Below, piece by piece: positions 45,994 to 57,696 of a stretch of 64,000 nucleotides of DNA. The notes below the pieces were generated by a model. That model worked only from the letters and a program-made list of their open reading frames with translations. It was not told the origin of the DNA and did not search any database. Position numbers and translations under genes: made by a program. The DNA is from Actinomadura rubteroloni (GTDB lineage Bacteria > Actinomycetota > Actinomycetes > Streptosporangiales > Streptosporangiaceae), in the NCBI RefSeq assembly GCF_002911665.1, contig NZ_MTBP01000001.1, forward strand, positions 682,001 to 746,000. Reading direction: 5' to 3'. Each line of letters begins with the position of its first letter. Positions within the stretch are counted from its first letter, which is position 1.

Positions 45994-46864
45994 CCGGGCC
46001 GTCTGGACGCGCGTCGCGCCGCTCGGCGCGGCGGGTGCGCCGCTCGACCTGCTCGCCGCGCGGATCGGTCGTCGTCACTACGCGCCGCACGTCCACGACG
46101 AGTACGCGATCGGCGTGTGCGTCGAGGGGCGCGAGGTCTTGCGGTATCGGGGAGAGCGGATCTTCTCCGGAGTCGGCTCGGTGATCGTCATCGAGCCGGG
46201 CGAGGCGCACACCGGCGGTCCGGCCGACCTGGACGGCTTCAGCTATGTCGCGCTCTATCCCGACGCCGCGTTGCTGAACGCGGCACTGCCTCGGCGGCAC
46301 GCGCCGCACTTCCGGGCGGGCGTGTTCGACGACCCGGGCTTGGACGCGGCGCTCCGCCGAGCGCATCGCGCGCTGAGCCGGGGCGATGATCCGCTGGAGG
46401 CCGAGCATCACCTGCTGTCCATGCTCAACGCGCTGGTCGGACGGCACGCCGACCCGGCCGCGCGGACCGCGAACGACGCGGGCCCGACGCGCTCGGCCAA
46501 GATCGCACGAGCCGTCGCCGACCGTCTCGCCGCCGAGCCGGTCGCCCCGCCGACGCTGGCGGCGCTGGCGGCCGAGTTGGACCTCTCCCGCTACCAGGTG
46601 CTCAGGGCGTTCCGCGAAGCCAAGGGGATGCCGCCGTACGCGTGGCTGGCGCAACACCGCGTCGCACGCGCCCGGACCCTGCTCGACGCGGGGCGCCGTC
46701 CGGCCGAAGCGGCGGCCGAGGCGGGGTTCGCCGACCAGGCCCACCTGACGCGCTGGTTCAGGAAGGTGCTCGGCGTGACGCCCGGCGCCTACCGCACCGG
46801 CATCGCCCGCCCCTGCCCGTCGGCCCACAGAGCGAAAGCCCATCCAGAACAGCCCTGCGCCTGA
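45950..46864 (+). CDS. AraC-family transcriptional regulator
   Basis: A 304-residue protein. An N-terminal cupin sensor domain (RRHYAPHVHDEYAIGVCVEG, VIVIEPGEAHTGGP) precedes two C-terminal AraC helix-turn-helix units (TLAALAAELDLSRYQVLRAF and EAAAEAGFADQAHLTRWFRK). The metal or ligand pocket His residues are present. GTG 45950 overlaps the DUF6504 gene in another frame; GTG 45959 is an alternative start. Many relatives regulate amino-acid exporters; no exporter is adjacent, so its target is unknown. Confidence 0.85.
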   Translation: MTPVTGGSGTSSRPDRAVWTRVAPLGAAGAPLDLLAARIGRRHYAPHVHDEYAIGVCVEGREVLRYRGERIFSGVGSVIVIEPGEAHTGGPADLDGFSYVALYPDAALLNAALPRRHAPHFRAGVFDDPGLDAALRRAHRALSRGDDPLEAEHHLLSMLNALVGRHADPAARTANDAGPTRSAKIARAVADRLAAEPVAPPTLAALAAELDLSRYQVLRAFREAKGMPPYAWLAQHRVARARTLLDAGRRPAEAAAEAGFADQAHLTRWFRKVLGVTPGAYRTGIARPCPSAHRAKAHPEQPCA

Positions 46865-47261
46865 CCATCGCCGCAGGCTGCCCCCATCGCTCCGTAGAGC
46901 CATACAGAATCCCGCGCCCGACCAGCAGGTCACGCCGTCCTCACTCATCGCCCGCGAAGGTGGCCAGGCGCACCCCGGCCAGCCGATCGCCGACGAGACC
47001 AGATTCCGCGCGGCCAATGCTGCGACGAATGAGAACTCGGGGCCATGCGGGCGGGGCCGGAGGCCGGCGCCGCGCAGCGGGTGGCTGCGCGTCCGGGTGG
47101 ACGCGGGGCATGCGGGCGGGTCGGAGACCGGCGCCGCGCAGCGGGTGGCTGCGCGGCCGGGTGGACGCGGGGTCGGGGCCGGTGTGCGGGCAGTCGTGCT
47201 GCTCGTGCCGGTGGGGCGTCGAGGGGTGGTGCGGCGGTGAAGGGCGCCGCACCACCCTTGG
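46865..47261. other. gene-free GC-rich stretch with tandem repeat
   Basis: About 400 bp with no supportable gene. It contains two tandem copies of a 64-65-bp unit (47045-47173) starting ATGCGGGCGG and ending GGTGGACGCGGGG. Otherwise I see nothing. Confidence 0.5.
47045..47173. repeat. tandem direct repeat, 2 x 64-65 bp
   Basis: Copies 47045-47109 and 47110-47173 are nearly identical: a few substitutions and one 1-nt length difference. Probably a local duplication. Confidence 0.75.
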
Positions 47262-47576
47262 TCAGCCGGTGTAGGTCGGGGTCCCGGGGCGCGGGGGCGC
47301 GGGCGCGGCGACGGGCGGGCAGAAGGTGACGGCCGGGCTCGGGGCCGCGGACGGCTTGCGGGGCACGGGGCGCAGGCAGTTTCCGGGGTGGCGCGTGGGG
47401 ACGGGCGTCGGGGCCGTGGTCGGCGGGGCCGGGGCGGGCGCGGACGCGGTGGGGGTCGGCACCGGGACCTTGGTGGGCGGGAGCGGGCTGGGCCCGGCGG
47501 CGAAGGCGGCCGTGGTCGTGGTGAGCAGGGCGCCGCCGATCACGGTGGCGCCGACGAGGAGGGATCTGATGCGCAT
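47262..47576 (-). CDS. small secreted Pro/Thr-rich protein
   Basis: A 104-residue protein with a signal peptide (MRIRSLLVGATVIGGALLTT, cleavage after AAFA). The mature part is Pro/Ala/Thr-rich, with two cysteines (GNCLRP and TFCPP) that could form one disulfide. GAGG lies upstream of ATG 47576. It follows the L,D-transpeptidase gene by 14 nt on the same strand, so a cell-wall location is plausible. I do not recognise a family. Confidence 0.65.
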   Translation of the reverse strand: MRIRSLLVGATVIGGALLTTTTAAFAAGPSPLPPTKVPVPTPTASAPAPAPPTTAPTPVPTRHPGNCLRPVPRKPSAAPSPAVTFCPPVAAPAPPRPGTPTYTG

Positions 47577-47590
47577 GGGAGTGACCTCTT

Positions 47591-48319
47591 TCAGGGAAGG
47601 ATGTCGACGGGTGTGCCGAGCGGCAGGTGCCGGGCCATCCAGGTGACATCGGTGTTGGCGACCCGGACGCAGCCGTGGCTGGCCCGGGAGCCGAGACGGC
47701 CGGGCGCGTTCGTCCCGTGCACCGCGATCTGGCCGGGGCCGCCGGCGAACCGGGTGAGCGTCGGCGAGTAGCCGCTGAGCCCGAACGCGTACGCGCCGTA
47801 CGGGCCGCCCGGGTCGGCGGGTTGGACCAGTTCGGTGACGAAGAACCGCCCGGTGGGGGTGGGTGTGCCGCCGGTGCCGGTCGCGACCGGTCCCGTCCGG
47901 AGCACCCGGTCGCCGTCGTGCACGGTGAACCGCAGGGCGCGTTCGCTGATCGACAGCCGCAGCGTCGTCCGGCTGAGCGAGACGTCCGACGCGCGGATCC
48001 AGCCGCGCACGCCGTTCGGGCGCAGCGGCAGGTAGACGTCCAGCCAGCCGTCCCGGACGCCGGACACGCGGAAGACGCGTGGGGCGCCGTAGGAGTTCGG
48101 GCTGGTCAGCGTCTTCCAGGGCGCGCCCCCGCGGGGCGTCCTGAAGACGTCGATCCGCGCGCCGCGCACGGTCGCGATCTCCTGCGAAGGCGACGCCGCC
48201 GGTCCGGAGGGCGAGGCCGCGACGCGGCGGGGCGCGGTGGCGTGTCCCGTTCCGCAGGCGGTCGCCGCCACCAGGACGCAGCCGAGCGCGGCGGCGGTGC
48301 GGACACCGATCGAAGGCAT
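47591..48319 (-). CDS. L,D-transpeptidase (YkuD) lipoprotein
   Basis: A 242-residue protein with a lipoprotein signal (lipobox LVAATAC, C22). A small SH3-like segment (about 48-115) follows, then a YkuD catalytic domain with H201-GTN and the S-H215-G-C217-VRV active site. Family enzymes form 3-3 cross-links in peptidoglycan or attach proteins to it. ATG 48319 is chosen from the lipoprotein signal; its ribosome site is weak. It is divergent from a two-component system and probably shares its promoter region (118 bp). Confidence 0.88.
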   Translation of the reverse strand: MPSIGVRTAAALGCVLVAATACGTGHATAPRRVAASPSGPAASPSQEIATVRGARIDVFRTPRGGAPWKTLTSPNSYGAPRVFRVSGVRDGWLDVYLPLRPNGVRGWIRASDVSLSRTTLRLSISERALRFTVHDGDRVLRTGPVATGTGGTPTPTGRFFVTELVQPADPGGPYGAYAFGLSGYSPTLTRFAGGPGQIAVHGTNAPGRLGSRASHGCVRVANTDVTWMARHLPLGTPVDILP

Positions 48320-48436
48320 GGCCGGGATGCTGGCGGACGGATGTGAAGATCCTGTGGGGCCGCCGTGAAGGTCGCGTGTGCCGCGCACCAGGGGACATAC
48401 GCTCACTCCAGCCGACAGAAACCGGAGAAATCGGAC

Positions 48437-49116
48437 GTGTGCGCAACGGTCCTCGTGGTGGAGGACGACCCCAAGCAGGCCGAGCTGATCCGCCGCTATC
48501 TCGTCCGCGAGGGCCATGCGGCGACGGTCGTCCACGACGGCCGGACGGCGATCGACGAGGCCCGCCGCTCCCGTCCCGACCTGCTCGTGCTCGACGTCAT
48601 GCTCCCCCGCGTGGACGGCCTGGACGTGTGCCGCGTGCTGCGCGCCGAGTCCGACGTCCCGGTGCTGATGCTGACCGCCCGCGCCACCGAGGACGACCTG
48701 CTGCTCGGCCTGGACCTCGGCGCCGACGACTACATGACCAAGCCGTACAGCCCGCGCGAGCTGATGGCGCGCATCCGCGTCCTGCTGCGCCGCGCCGCGA
48801 AGACGCCGGCCCCGACGGTGCTGGAGGTCGGCGGTCTGGTGGTGGATCCGGGGAAGCACACCGTCCGGGCGGACGGCCGGGAGATCGACTGCACCCCCGC
48901 CGAGTTCCGCATCCTGGAGGCCCTCGCCGCCGAGCCGGACCGCGTCTTCACCCGTGAGCAGGTCCTCGAACGTCTGCACGGTTTCGGCGGCTATGTCTCG
49001 CTCAGGACCATCGACGTCCATGTGAAGAACCTCAGGAAGAAGATCGAGAAGGACCCGCGCCGTCCGGAACGCCTGGTCACGGTGTTCGGCATCGGCTACA
49101 AGATGGCGGCGCGGCC

Positions 49117-49120
<4 letters not shown>
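48437..49120 (+). CDS. OmpR-family response regulator
   Basis: A 227-residue protein. The receiver domain has VEDDPKQAE, phospho-acceptor D53 (LVLDVMLPRVDG), LMLTARA and YMTKPYSPREL. The C-terminal winged helix has DCTPAEFRILEAL and RTIDVHVKNLRKKIE. GTG 48437 has GGAGA about 8 nt upstream and begins the first receiver strand; the frame is open to 48365. Its stop overlaps the kinase start, so the two form one system. The divergent L,D-transpeptidase gene is an obvious candidate target. Confidence 0.93.
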
Positions 49121-51821
<2,701 letters not shown>

Positions 51822-51916
51822 TCCACGACACTGGCCGCGGCGACGGCTAAATAGATACGCTTGTCTGAGTGAGGCGCGCCACTGTTCAGCGACCGCTCAC
51901 CCAGGCAGGGAGCCCC

Positions 51917-52867
51917 ATGAGCAGAACCCGATTCCGGCACGCGCTAGGAGCGACGGCGGCGTGCGCAGCGCTGGCCACCGCCACGGCGACGGCACCACAA
52001 GCCGAAGCGCAGACGCAGACCCAGACGACCTATCCAGTGGGCGACCTGGGAACGGCGATCAGCAACTTCTTCTTCAGCCCGGACGCGGTGGCAGGAGCCA
52101 ACATTTGGACATGCCGCCCGTCCGCGGAACACCCGAACCCGGTGGTGATCGTCCACGGCACGACGTCCAACTTCGGTTCGGCCGGAGCAATGATCGCCCC
52201 GACCCTCGCCAACGCCGGCTACTGCGTCTACGGCTTCAACTACGGCGAGACGTACTCCAGCTTCGGCCACATCTACGGCCTGGGCGACATAGCGAAATCC
52301 GCCGAGACCATGAGCAAGTTCGTGGACAAGGTCCTGACGTCCACAGGCGCACAAAAGGTCGACGTGATCGGCGGATCGCAGGGCGGCATGATGCCGAACT
52401 ACTACATCAAGCGCCTAGGCGGGAAGGCCAAGGTCAGAACACTGATCGGCCTGGCCCCGGTCAACCACGGCACGACGATGGGCGGCCTGGTCAACCTGGG
52501 CAGGACCCTCCAGGTGCTAGGCCTGGTGAACGGCTTCCTCACCTTCATCGGATCGCCGGCCCACACCCAGCAGGAAGACGGCTCGGACTTCCAGAACGCG
52601 CTGTTCGCAGACGGAGACACCGTCCCGGGCGTCCGCTACCTGACCATCGCGACAACGCACGACACAACGGTCACCCCGCTGACGAACTCGTTCCTCCAGG
52701 GCGGCGACACGACGAACATCCTGCTCCAGGACCTGTGCCCGGACGACCCGGTGAGCCACTCCGGAATGTCCTTCGACGGCCCGATCATGCAACTCATCCT
52801 CAACGAACTGGGCCCGAAATCGCCGAACTTCAAACCGGAGTGCAAGAACTACGGCCCGAACGTCTGA
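51917..52867 (+). CDS. secreted triacylglycerol lipase (class 2/EstA-like)
   Basis: A 316-residue extracellular lipase. A signal peptide (LGATAACAALATATATA) is followed by a short Gln/Thr linker. The fold begins at PVVIVHGTTSNFG. The nucleophile elbow is VIGGSQGGMMPNYY, and the acid and His are probably in TTHDTTVTPLTN and VSHSGM. Cysteines in WTCRPS, GYCVYG, DLCPD and PECKN can pair. ATG 51917 follows GGGAG. A less GC-rich promoter-like stretch (TAAATAGATA) lies at 51848-51857. Confidence 0.88.
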   Translation: MSRTRFRHALGATAACAALATATATAPQAEAQTQTQTTYPVGDLGTAISNFFFSPDAVAGANIWTCRPSAEHPNPVVIVHGTTSNFGSAGAMIAPTLANAGYCVYGFNYGETYSSFGHIYGLGDIAKSAETMSKFVDKVLTSTGAQKVDVIGGSQGGMMPNYYIKRLGGKAKVRTLIGLAPVNHGTTMGGLVNLGRTLQVLGLVNGFLTFIGSPAHTQQEDGSDFQNALFADGDTVPGVRYLTIATTHDTTVTPLTNSFLQGGDTTNILLQDLCPDDPVSHSGMSFDGPIMQLILNELGPKSPNFKPECKNYGPNV

Positions 52868-52876
52868 CACGAAAAC

Positions 52877-52904
52877 GCCCACGGCTCCAGAAGGAGCCGT
52901 GGGC
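52877..52904. terminator. terminator after lipase
   Basis: Perfect 12-bp stem GCCCACGGCTCC / GGAGCCGTGGGC with AGAA loop, 10 nt after the lipase stop. Confidence 0.75.
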
Positions 52905-52920
52905 AAGAAGAAACAAAGAA

Positions 52921-53000
52921 ACCCCCGGCCCAAGGGGGGGGCGTGGGGGCGGAGCCCCCACATCGGGGGGGTTCGGGGGGTCGTCCCCCCGATAAGATCG
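52921..53000. repeat. G/C-tract palindromic element
   Basis: Two back-to-back palindromes: GTGGGGGC-GGA-GCCCCCAC and CGGGGGG-TCGT-CCCCCCG, joined by CATCGGGG-type tracts. It resembles the dispersed extragenic palindromes common in actinomycete genomes. It sits between lipase and tRNA-Leu. Confidence 0.55.
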
Positions 53001-53059
53001 ACGCGGGCCGAGAGGGAAGGTGCGGCGAAGCCGCACCGACCAGCACAACCCAACTCGCG

Positions 53060-53142
53060 TGGGCGAGGAGGGATTTGAACCCTCACATCCTTTCGGACAC
53101 ACGGACCTGAACCGTGCGCGTCTGCCGTTCCGCCACTCGCCC
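53060..53142 (-). tRNA. tRNA-Leu (CAG)
   Basis: 83-nt class II tRNA on the minus strand. Acceptor GGGCGAG pairs with CTCGCCC, with discriminator A. The anticodon stem CACGG/CCGTG encloses TTCAGGT with anticodon CAG. It has a long variable arm (TCCGAAAGGA) and T-arm GAGGG-TTCAAAT-CCCTC. CCA is not encoded. It is head-on to the rightward fork, unlike nearby genes. Confidence 0.96.
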
Positions 53143-53270
53143 GAGTGACCGCCCCGTCGCCGGGGTGCTCGAAGAGACTAGCACGCAGCGGACAGTGGAT
53201 AGGTATCCATGTACTTCGGGAGAACCTTTGCACCTATACGATCGTCTACCAGTGGGGAAGGGAGGTGCCC

Positions 53271-54026
53271 GTGGGCGTCATTCAGCGCTTCGAGCGACGG
53301 CTGGAGGGCATGGTCGAAGGGGCCTTCGCTCGTGCCTTCAAGTCGGAGCTGCAGCCGGTCGAGGTGGCCAGCGCTGTGCAGCGCGAGATGGACGATCGGG
53401 CCGCGATCGTGGCGCAGGGCCGCACGCTGGTGCCCAACGACTTCGTCGTGGAGATCTCCCAGCAGGACGGGCAGCGCCTCCAGGTGTACGCCGACAGCCT
53501 GAGCCAGGAGCTGGCGAATCTGGCGCGCGAGTACGCCAAGGAGCAGGGCTACTCGTTCGTCGGGCCGGTGCGGGTCAGGTTCGAGAACGCGGGCGACCTC
53601 GCCACGGGCATGTTCCGGATCCGGTCGGGCGTGATCCGGGGTTCGACGGTGGAGGGCGGGGAGATCCGCCGTCCGGTGAGCGACATTCCGCAGGGGGGCC
53701 GCGGGGGCGCGTTCGGCGGGCACCCGCGGTTGCTGGTGACGACGGCCGTGGAGGGCTCGGACGCCACGCAGCGCACGTATGAGATCGCCACTCCGGTGAC
53801 CCTGCTCGGCCGGGGGACGGACTGCGATCTGAGACTGGTCGATCCGGGCGTATCACGGCATCATGCCGAGATCCGTGTAGAAGGTCACGAAGTCGTCCTC
53901 GTGGATCTAGGGTCGACCAACGGTTCGTTCGTGAACGGTCAACCGATCCGGCGGGTGACGCTCGTCGACGGTTCCCGCGTCACGATGGGCCGGACGACCT
54001 TGGTGTTCCGCCGCGATAGGGAGTAA
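53271..54026 (+). CDS. fhaA: FhaA: DUF3662 and FHA domain protein
   Basis: A 251-residue protein. DUF3662 domain at 1-120 (GVIQRFERRLEGMVEGAFAR, LVPNDFVVEIS), a short Gly-rich linker, and a C-terminal FHA domain (LLGRGTDCDLRL, VSRHHAEI, GSTNGSFVNG) that binds phosphothreonine. GTG 53271 has GGGAGG at 5-nt spacing; the frame is open upstream but without a comparable site. In mycobacteria FhaA binds the phosphorylated MviN pseudokinase and restrains wall synthesis. It is first gene of the fhaA-fhaB-pstP-rodA-pbpA group. Confidence 0.92.
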   Translation: MGVIQRFERRLEGMVEGAFARAFKSELQPVEVASAVQREMDDRAAIVAQGRTLVPNDFVVEISQQDGQRLQVYADSLSQELANLAREYAKEQGYSFVGPVRVRFENAGDLATGMFRIRSGVIRGSTVEGGEIRRPVSDIPQGGRGGAFGGHPRLLVTTAVEGSDATQRTYEIATPVTLLGRGTDCDLRLVDPGVSRHHAEIRVEGHEVVLVDLGSTNGSFVNGQPIRRVTLVDGSRVTMGRTTLVFRRDRE

Positions 54027-54037
54027 CCCCCACTCCG

Positions 54038-54538
54038 ATGTCCGAATTCACTCTCACGCTGATCAAGCTGGCGTTCCTCGCGGTGCTCTGGCTGTTCGTC
54101 ATCGCGGCCGTCGGAGTGATCCGCGCCGACCTGTTCGGCTCGAAGGCCGCCGCGCGAGCGGCCGAGCGGGCAGCCGCGCCACGGCCGCAGAAGGCGCCGC
54201 GCGCCCCCAAGGCCCCCCGGGCGCCGCGCGGCGCCACGGGCGGGAACGCGCCGACCAAGCTGGTCGTGGTGCAGGGGGAGCGGGCGGGCACCGTCATCGA
54301 CCTGACCGACGTTCCGGTCACGATCGGCCGCGCGCATGACGCGACGCTGGTGCTGACCGACGACTACGCTTCGAGCCGACATGCCCGCATTTACGCGCAG
54401 AACGGTCAGTGGATCGTGGAAGATCTCGGTTCGACCAACGGGACGTACCTCGGCCGCACGAAGGTGACGCGGCCGATGCCGATCCCGCCGGGGGTGCCCG
54501 TCCGTATCGGCAAGACCGTGATCGAGCTGCGCAAATGA
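54038..54538 (+). CDS. fhaB: FhaB/FipA: membrane-anchored FHA protein
   Basis: A 166-residue protein. One N-terminal membrane helix (LIKLAFLAVLWLFVIAAVGV) is followed by an Ala/Pro/Arg linker and a C-terminal FHA domain (VTIGRAHDATLVL, YASSRHARIY, GSTNGTYLG). Mycobacterial FhaB/FipA links FtsZ and FtsQ and is a PknA/PknB substrate. Its stop overlaps the pstP start (ATGA). Confidence 0.92.
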   Translation: MSEFTLTLIKLAFLAVLWLFVIAAVGVIRADLFGSKAAARAAERAAAPRPQKAPRAPKAPRAPRGATGGNAPTKLVVVQGERAGTVIDLTDVPVTIGRAHDATLVLTDDYASSRHARIYAQNGQWIVEDLGSTNGTYLGRTKVTRPMPIPPGVPVRIGKTVIELRK

Positions 54539-56082
54539 CGCTCGGGATCCGGTACGCCGCGCGCTCCGACGTCGGGATGCTGCGCGAGGGCAACGAGGAC
54601 TCGGCGTACGCGGGGTCCTATCTGCTGGCCGTGGCCGACGGGATGGGCGGCCACGTCGGCGGGGAGATCGCGAGCGCGGCGGCGATCGAGGAGCTGCGCA
54701 AGCTGGACACGGAGCTGCCGGCGCCGGAGCTGCTGGCGGCGCTGGAGAACACCGTCCGGACGGCGAACGACAACCTGCACCGGATCGTGGAGTCCGATCC
54801 GTCGTTGCAGGGCATGGGGACGACGCTCACGGCGATGCTGTGGGCGGGGGACCAGGTCGCGCTGGTCCACATCGGCGACTCGCGCGCGTATCTGCTGCGC
54901 GACGGCAGCCTGTACCAGATCACGCACGACCACACGCTCGTCCAGTCGCTGGTGGACGAGGGCCGGATCAGCCCGGACGAGGCGGCGTCGCATCCGCAGC
55001 GGTCGCTGCTGCTGCGGGCGCTGGACGGACGCGGCGAGGTCGACCCGGACCTGTCGCTGCGCGACGCGAAGGTCGGCGACCGGTACCTGCTGTGCTCCGA
55101 CGGCCTGTCCGGCGTGGTCACCGCCGAGACGATCTTCCAGGTGCTGACGGACACGGGCGAGCCGGAGCAGGCCGTCCGGCAGCTCATCGACCTGGCGAAC
55201 CGGGGCGGCGGCCCGGACAACATCACGTGCGTCGTCGCGGACGTCGTCGAACTCGGCGGGCCGCCGCCGCGGCCGGGCCAGGGGCACGCGGTGGGCGCGG
55301 CGGCGTCGGCGTCCCCGCCGGATCCGGCGGGCGGGAGCCCGGGGCAGGACACGCCGGCGCGCCGGGCCGCGCAGCTCCGCGACACGATGCCGCAGCCGCC
55401 GGTCGCGGTGGACGAGATGCCGCCGCCGCAGGCCGCCGCGCCGCCGCAGATGAACCCGGGCGTGACCCGGCCCGACCCGGCGCCCCGGCGGACGCGCGGC
55501 GGCGGGATGCGCCGCTGGACGTGGCTGATCGTCGTCGCGGGCGTGGCCGTCGTCGGGATCGGGGCCGTGGCGTTCGTGGTGCTGCAGAACGTCCGCAGCG
55601 GTTATTACATCGGCCAGGAGAACGGCACGGTCGTCCTGTACCGGGGGACGACGCAGAAGGTGCCGGGCCTGTCGTTGTCGCGGCGCGCGAAGAACCAGCC
55701 GAACCCGCCGATCACGGTCGCCGACCTCCCGCAGGACCGGCAGGTCGCCGTCCGCGCGAAGTACGAGGTCAAGGGGCCGGGCGCGGTGGACGACCTGCGC
55801 GCCCAGGTGTGCCGGCACGCGGTCGTGGAGAGCGGCGGGAAGCTGGAGATCGTCCGGGGCCGCAAGCAGCAGAACTGCAAGGAGAGCAAGGTCGCGGGGA
55901 GTCAGGTGGCGATCGCCGAGCTGCCGACCGACGACGCGGCGAAGGTCCGGTCCGGGGCGCTGGCGTTCCCGAGCCGTCAGCAGGCCGAGCAGAAGCTCGC
56001 CGAGCTGACCGAGCACCGCGACCAGTGCCGCTCCGCCGCCGCGACGATCAAGAACTGCCCCGGTGGGGAAGGCCACCGATGA
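54535..56082 (+). CDS. pstP: PP2C-type Ser/Thr phosphatase PstP
   Basis: A 515-residue membrane phosphatase. The PP2C domain (1-240) has the metal sites GNEDSAY, VADGMGGHVGGE, CSDGLSG and GGGPDNITCVV. A Pro/Ala-rich linker, one membrane helix (WTWLIVVAGVAVVGIGAVAF) and an extracellular domain of about 180 residues with cysteines follow. It reverses phosphorylation by the PASTA kinases. ATG 54535 overlaps fhaB, and the stop overlaps the rodA start. Confidence 0.94.
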   Translation: MTLGIRYAARSDVGMLREGNEDSAYAGSYLLAVADGMGGHVGGEIASAAAIEELRKLDTELPAPELLAALENTVRTANDNLHRIVESDPSLQGMGTTLTAMLWAGDQVALVHIGDSRAYLLRDGSLYQITHDHTLVQSLVDEGRISPDEAASHPQRSLLLRALDGRGEVDPDLSLRDAKVGDRYLLCSDGLSGVVTAETIFQVLTDTGEPEQAVRQLIDLANRGGGPDNITCVVADVVELGGPPPRPGQGHAVGAAASASPPDPAGGSPGQDTPARRAAQLRDTMPQPPVAVDEMPPPQAAAPPQMNPGVTRPDPAPRRTRGGGMRRWTWLIVVAGVAVVGIGAVAFVVLQNVRSGYYIGQENGTVVLYRGTTQKVPGLSLSRRAKNQPNPPITVADLPQDRQVAVRAKYEVKGPGAVDDLRAQVCRHAVVESGGKLEIVRGRKQQNCKESKVAGSQVAIAELPTDDAAKVRSGALAFPSRQQAEQKLAELTEHRDQCRSAAATIKNCPGGEGHR

Positions 56083-57671
56083 CGATGACGTCCCTCGGGG
56101 AGCAGATCCGGGCGCGGATCCCCTACCAGCGCCGCAACGCCGCGTCCCTGGCGCTGCTGGCGTTCGCGATGATCCTGACGCTGTCGGCGTTCGCCGAGGT
56201 CGGGCTCGCCCGGGACGGCACGATCCCGAGCGGCCTGTTCGTGTACGGCGGCGGGCTGGTCGTGCTGGCGGTCGTGGCGTACGTCGTCCAGCTCAAGTAC
56301 GCGCCGTACGCCGACCCGCTGCTGCTGCCGTTGGCGGTGGCGCTGAACGGGCTCGGCCTGGCGATGATCTACCGGCTGGACCTGGACACCAGCCGGGACC
56401 GCAAGGTCGCCGAGATGGCCGGCAAGCACTTCTTGAAAGACGCGGCCGACGTCCCGGGCCAGCTCATGTGGACGTTCGTCGGCATCGCGCTGTTCGTCGC
56501 CGCCATCATGATCATGCGGGACACGACACGCCCGGACGCCCCGCTGTCCTTCACCCCGAAGACCGCGCAGCGCTACACCTACCTCATCGGCCTGACGGCG
56601 ATCGTGCTGCTGCTGCTGCCGATCGTGCCGGGCATCGGCGCGTCCATCAACGGCGCGCGGGTGTGGATCCACATCGGGCCGTTCTCGGTGCAGCCGGGCG
56701 AGTTCGCGAAGCTGTTCCTGGTCGTCTTCTTCGCCGGATATCTGGTGAACAAGCGGCAGGCGATGTCGCTGATCGGCAAGAAGGTCGGCCCGCTGAGCCT
56801 GCCGCGCGCCCGCGACCTCGGCCCGATCCTCGTGATCTGGTTCTTCTCGCTCGGCGTCCTGTTCATGCAGAAGGACCTCGGGACGGCCCTGCTCTACTTC
56901 GGCCTGTTCGTCTCGATGCTGTACATCGCGACGCAGCGGGTGTCGTGGGTCGTGATCGGTCTCGGGCTGCTCGCGGTGGGCGTGTTCGTCGCGACGCAGC
57001 TCCCGTTCATGGGCCACGTCAACCAGCGCATCGACATCTGGCAGAACCCCACGCCGTACTACGACGGCGGGTGCCTGCTGGACAGCGGCAAGGTCGTCCC
57101 GGTCAACCCCAACACCGACCTGTTCAAGGCGGCGAAGGCGGCGGGCTCGGCCTTCCCCGGGCAGTCGGCCTGCATCAAGCTCGGCGGCGAGTACTCCGAC
57201 AGCGCGCAGCTCCTGAAGGGCATGTTCGCGCTCGGCGAGGGCGGCGTCCTCGGGACGGGCCTCGGCCAGGGCCAGCCGTGGCAGACGCCGCTGTCCTTCA
57301 GCGACTTCATCTTCGACTCGATGGGCGAGGAGCTGGGCCTCACCGGGCTCATGGCGCTGCTGCTGATCTACGCGCTGATCGTCCAGCGCGGGATGAAGAC
57401 GGCCGTGGCCGCGCGAGATCCGTTCCTGAAGCTGTTCGCGGGCGGCGTGTCGTTCGTGGTGGCGCTCCAGGTCTTCGTGATCGTCGGCGGCGTCACCAAG
57501 CTGATCCCGCTGACCGGTCTGACCACCCCGTTCCTCTCGCAGGGCGGTTCGTCGCTCATGGCGAACTGGATTCTGATCGCGATCCTCGTCCGGATGAGCC
57601 ACGACGCGCGCAAGCCCGCGCCGCAGTCCATCCAGGACGAGGGCATGACCCAGATCGTGAGCACCCGGTGA
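56079..57671 (+). CDS. rodA: SEDS peptidoglycan polymerase RodA/FtsW family
   Basis: A 530-residue polytopic protein of the SEDS family, a lipid II polymerase that works with a class B PBP. About 12 helices include GARVWIHIGPFSVQPGEFAK and QKDLGTALLYFGLF. A large extracellular loop after HVNQRIDIWQNP contains two cysteines. The end has GLTTPFLSQGGSSLMANWI. The gene pair with pbpA identifies it as the elongation-type RodA of actinobacteria. ATG 56079 overlaps pstP by 4 nt. Confidence 0.93.
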   Translation: MTMTSLGEQIRARIPYQRRNAASLALLAFAMILTLSAFAEVGLARDGTIPSGLFVYGGGLVVLAVVAYVVQLKYAPYADPLLLPLAVALNGLGLAMIYRLDLDTSRDRKVAEMAGKHFLKDAADVPGQLMWTFVGIALFVAAIMIMRDTTRPDAPLSFTPKTAQRYTYLIGLTAIVLLLLPIVPGIGASINGARVWIHIGPFSVQPGEFAKLFLVVFFAGYLVNKRQAMSLIGKKVGPLSLPRARDLGPILVIWFFSLGVLFMQKDLGTALLYFGLFVSMLYIATQRVSWVVIGLGLLAVGVFVATQLPFMGHVNQRIDIWQNPTPYYDGGCLLDSGKVVPVNPNTDLFKAAKAAGSAFPGQSACIKLGGEYSDSAQLLKGMFALGEGGVLGTGLGQGQPWQTPLSFSDFIFDSMGEELGLTGLMALLLIYALIVQRGMKTAVAARDPFLKLFAGGVSFVVALQVFVIVGGVTKLIPLTGLTTPFLSQGGSSLMANWILIAILVRMSHDARKPAPQSIQDEGMTQIVSTR

Positions 57672-57696
57672 CCTTCCTCCCCCCGACGACGCGGCG

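Noticed and set aside
46941..47655. Open frames across the tandem repeat between the AraC and secreted-protein genes
   Set aside because: The products are low-complexity Arg/Pro/Gly and simply translate the repeat.
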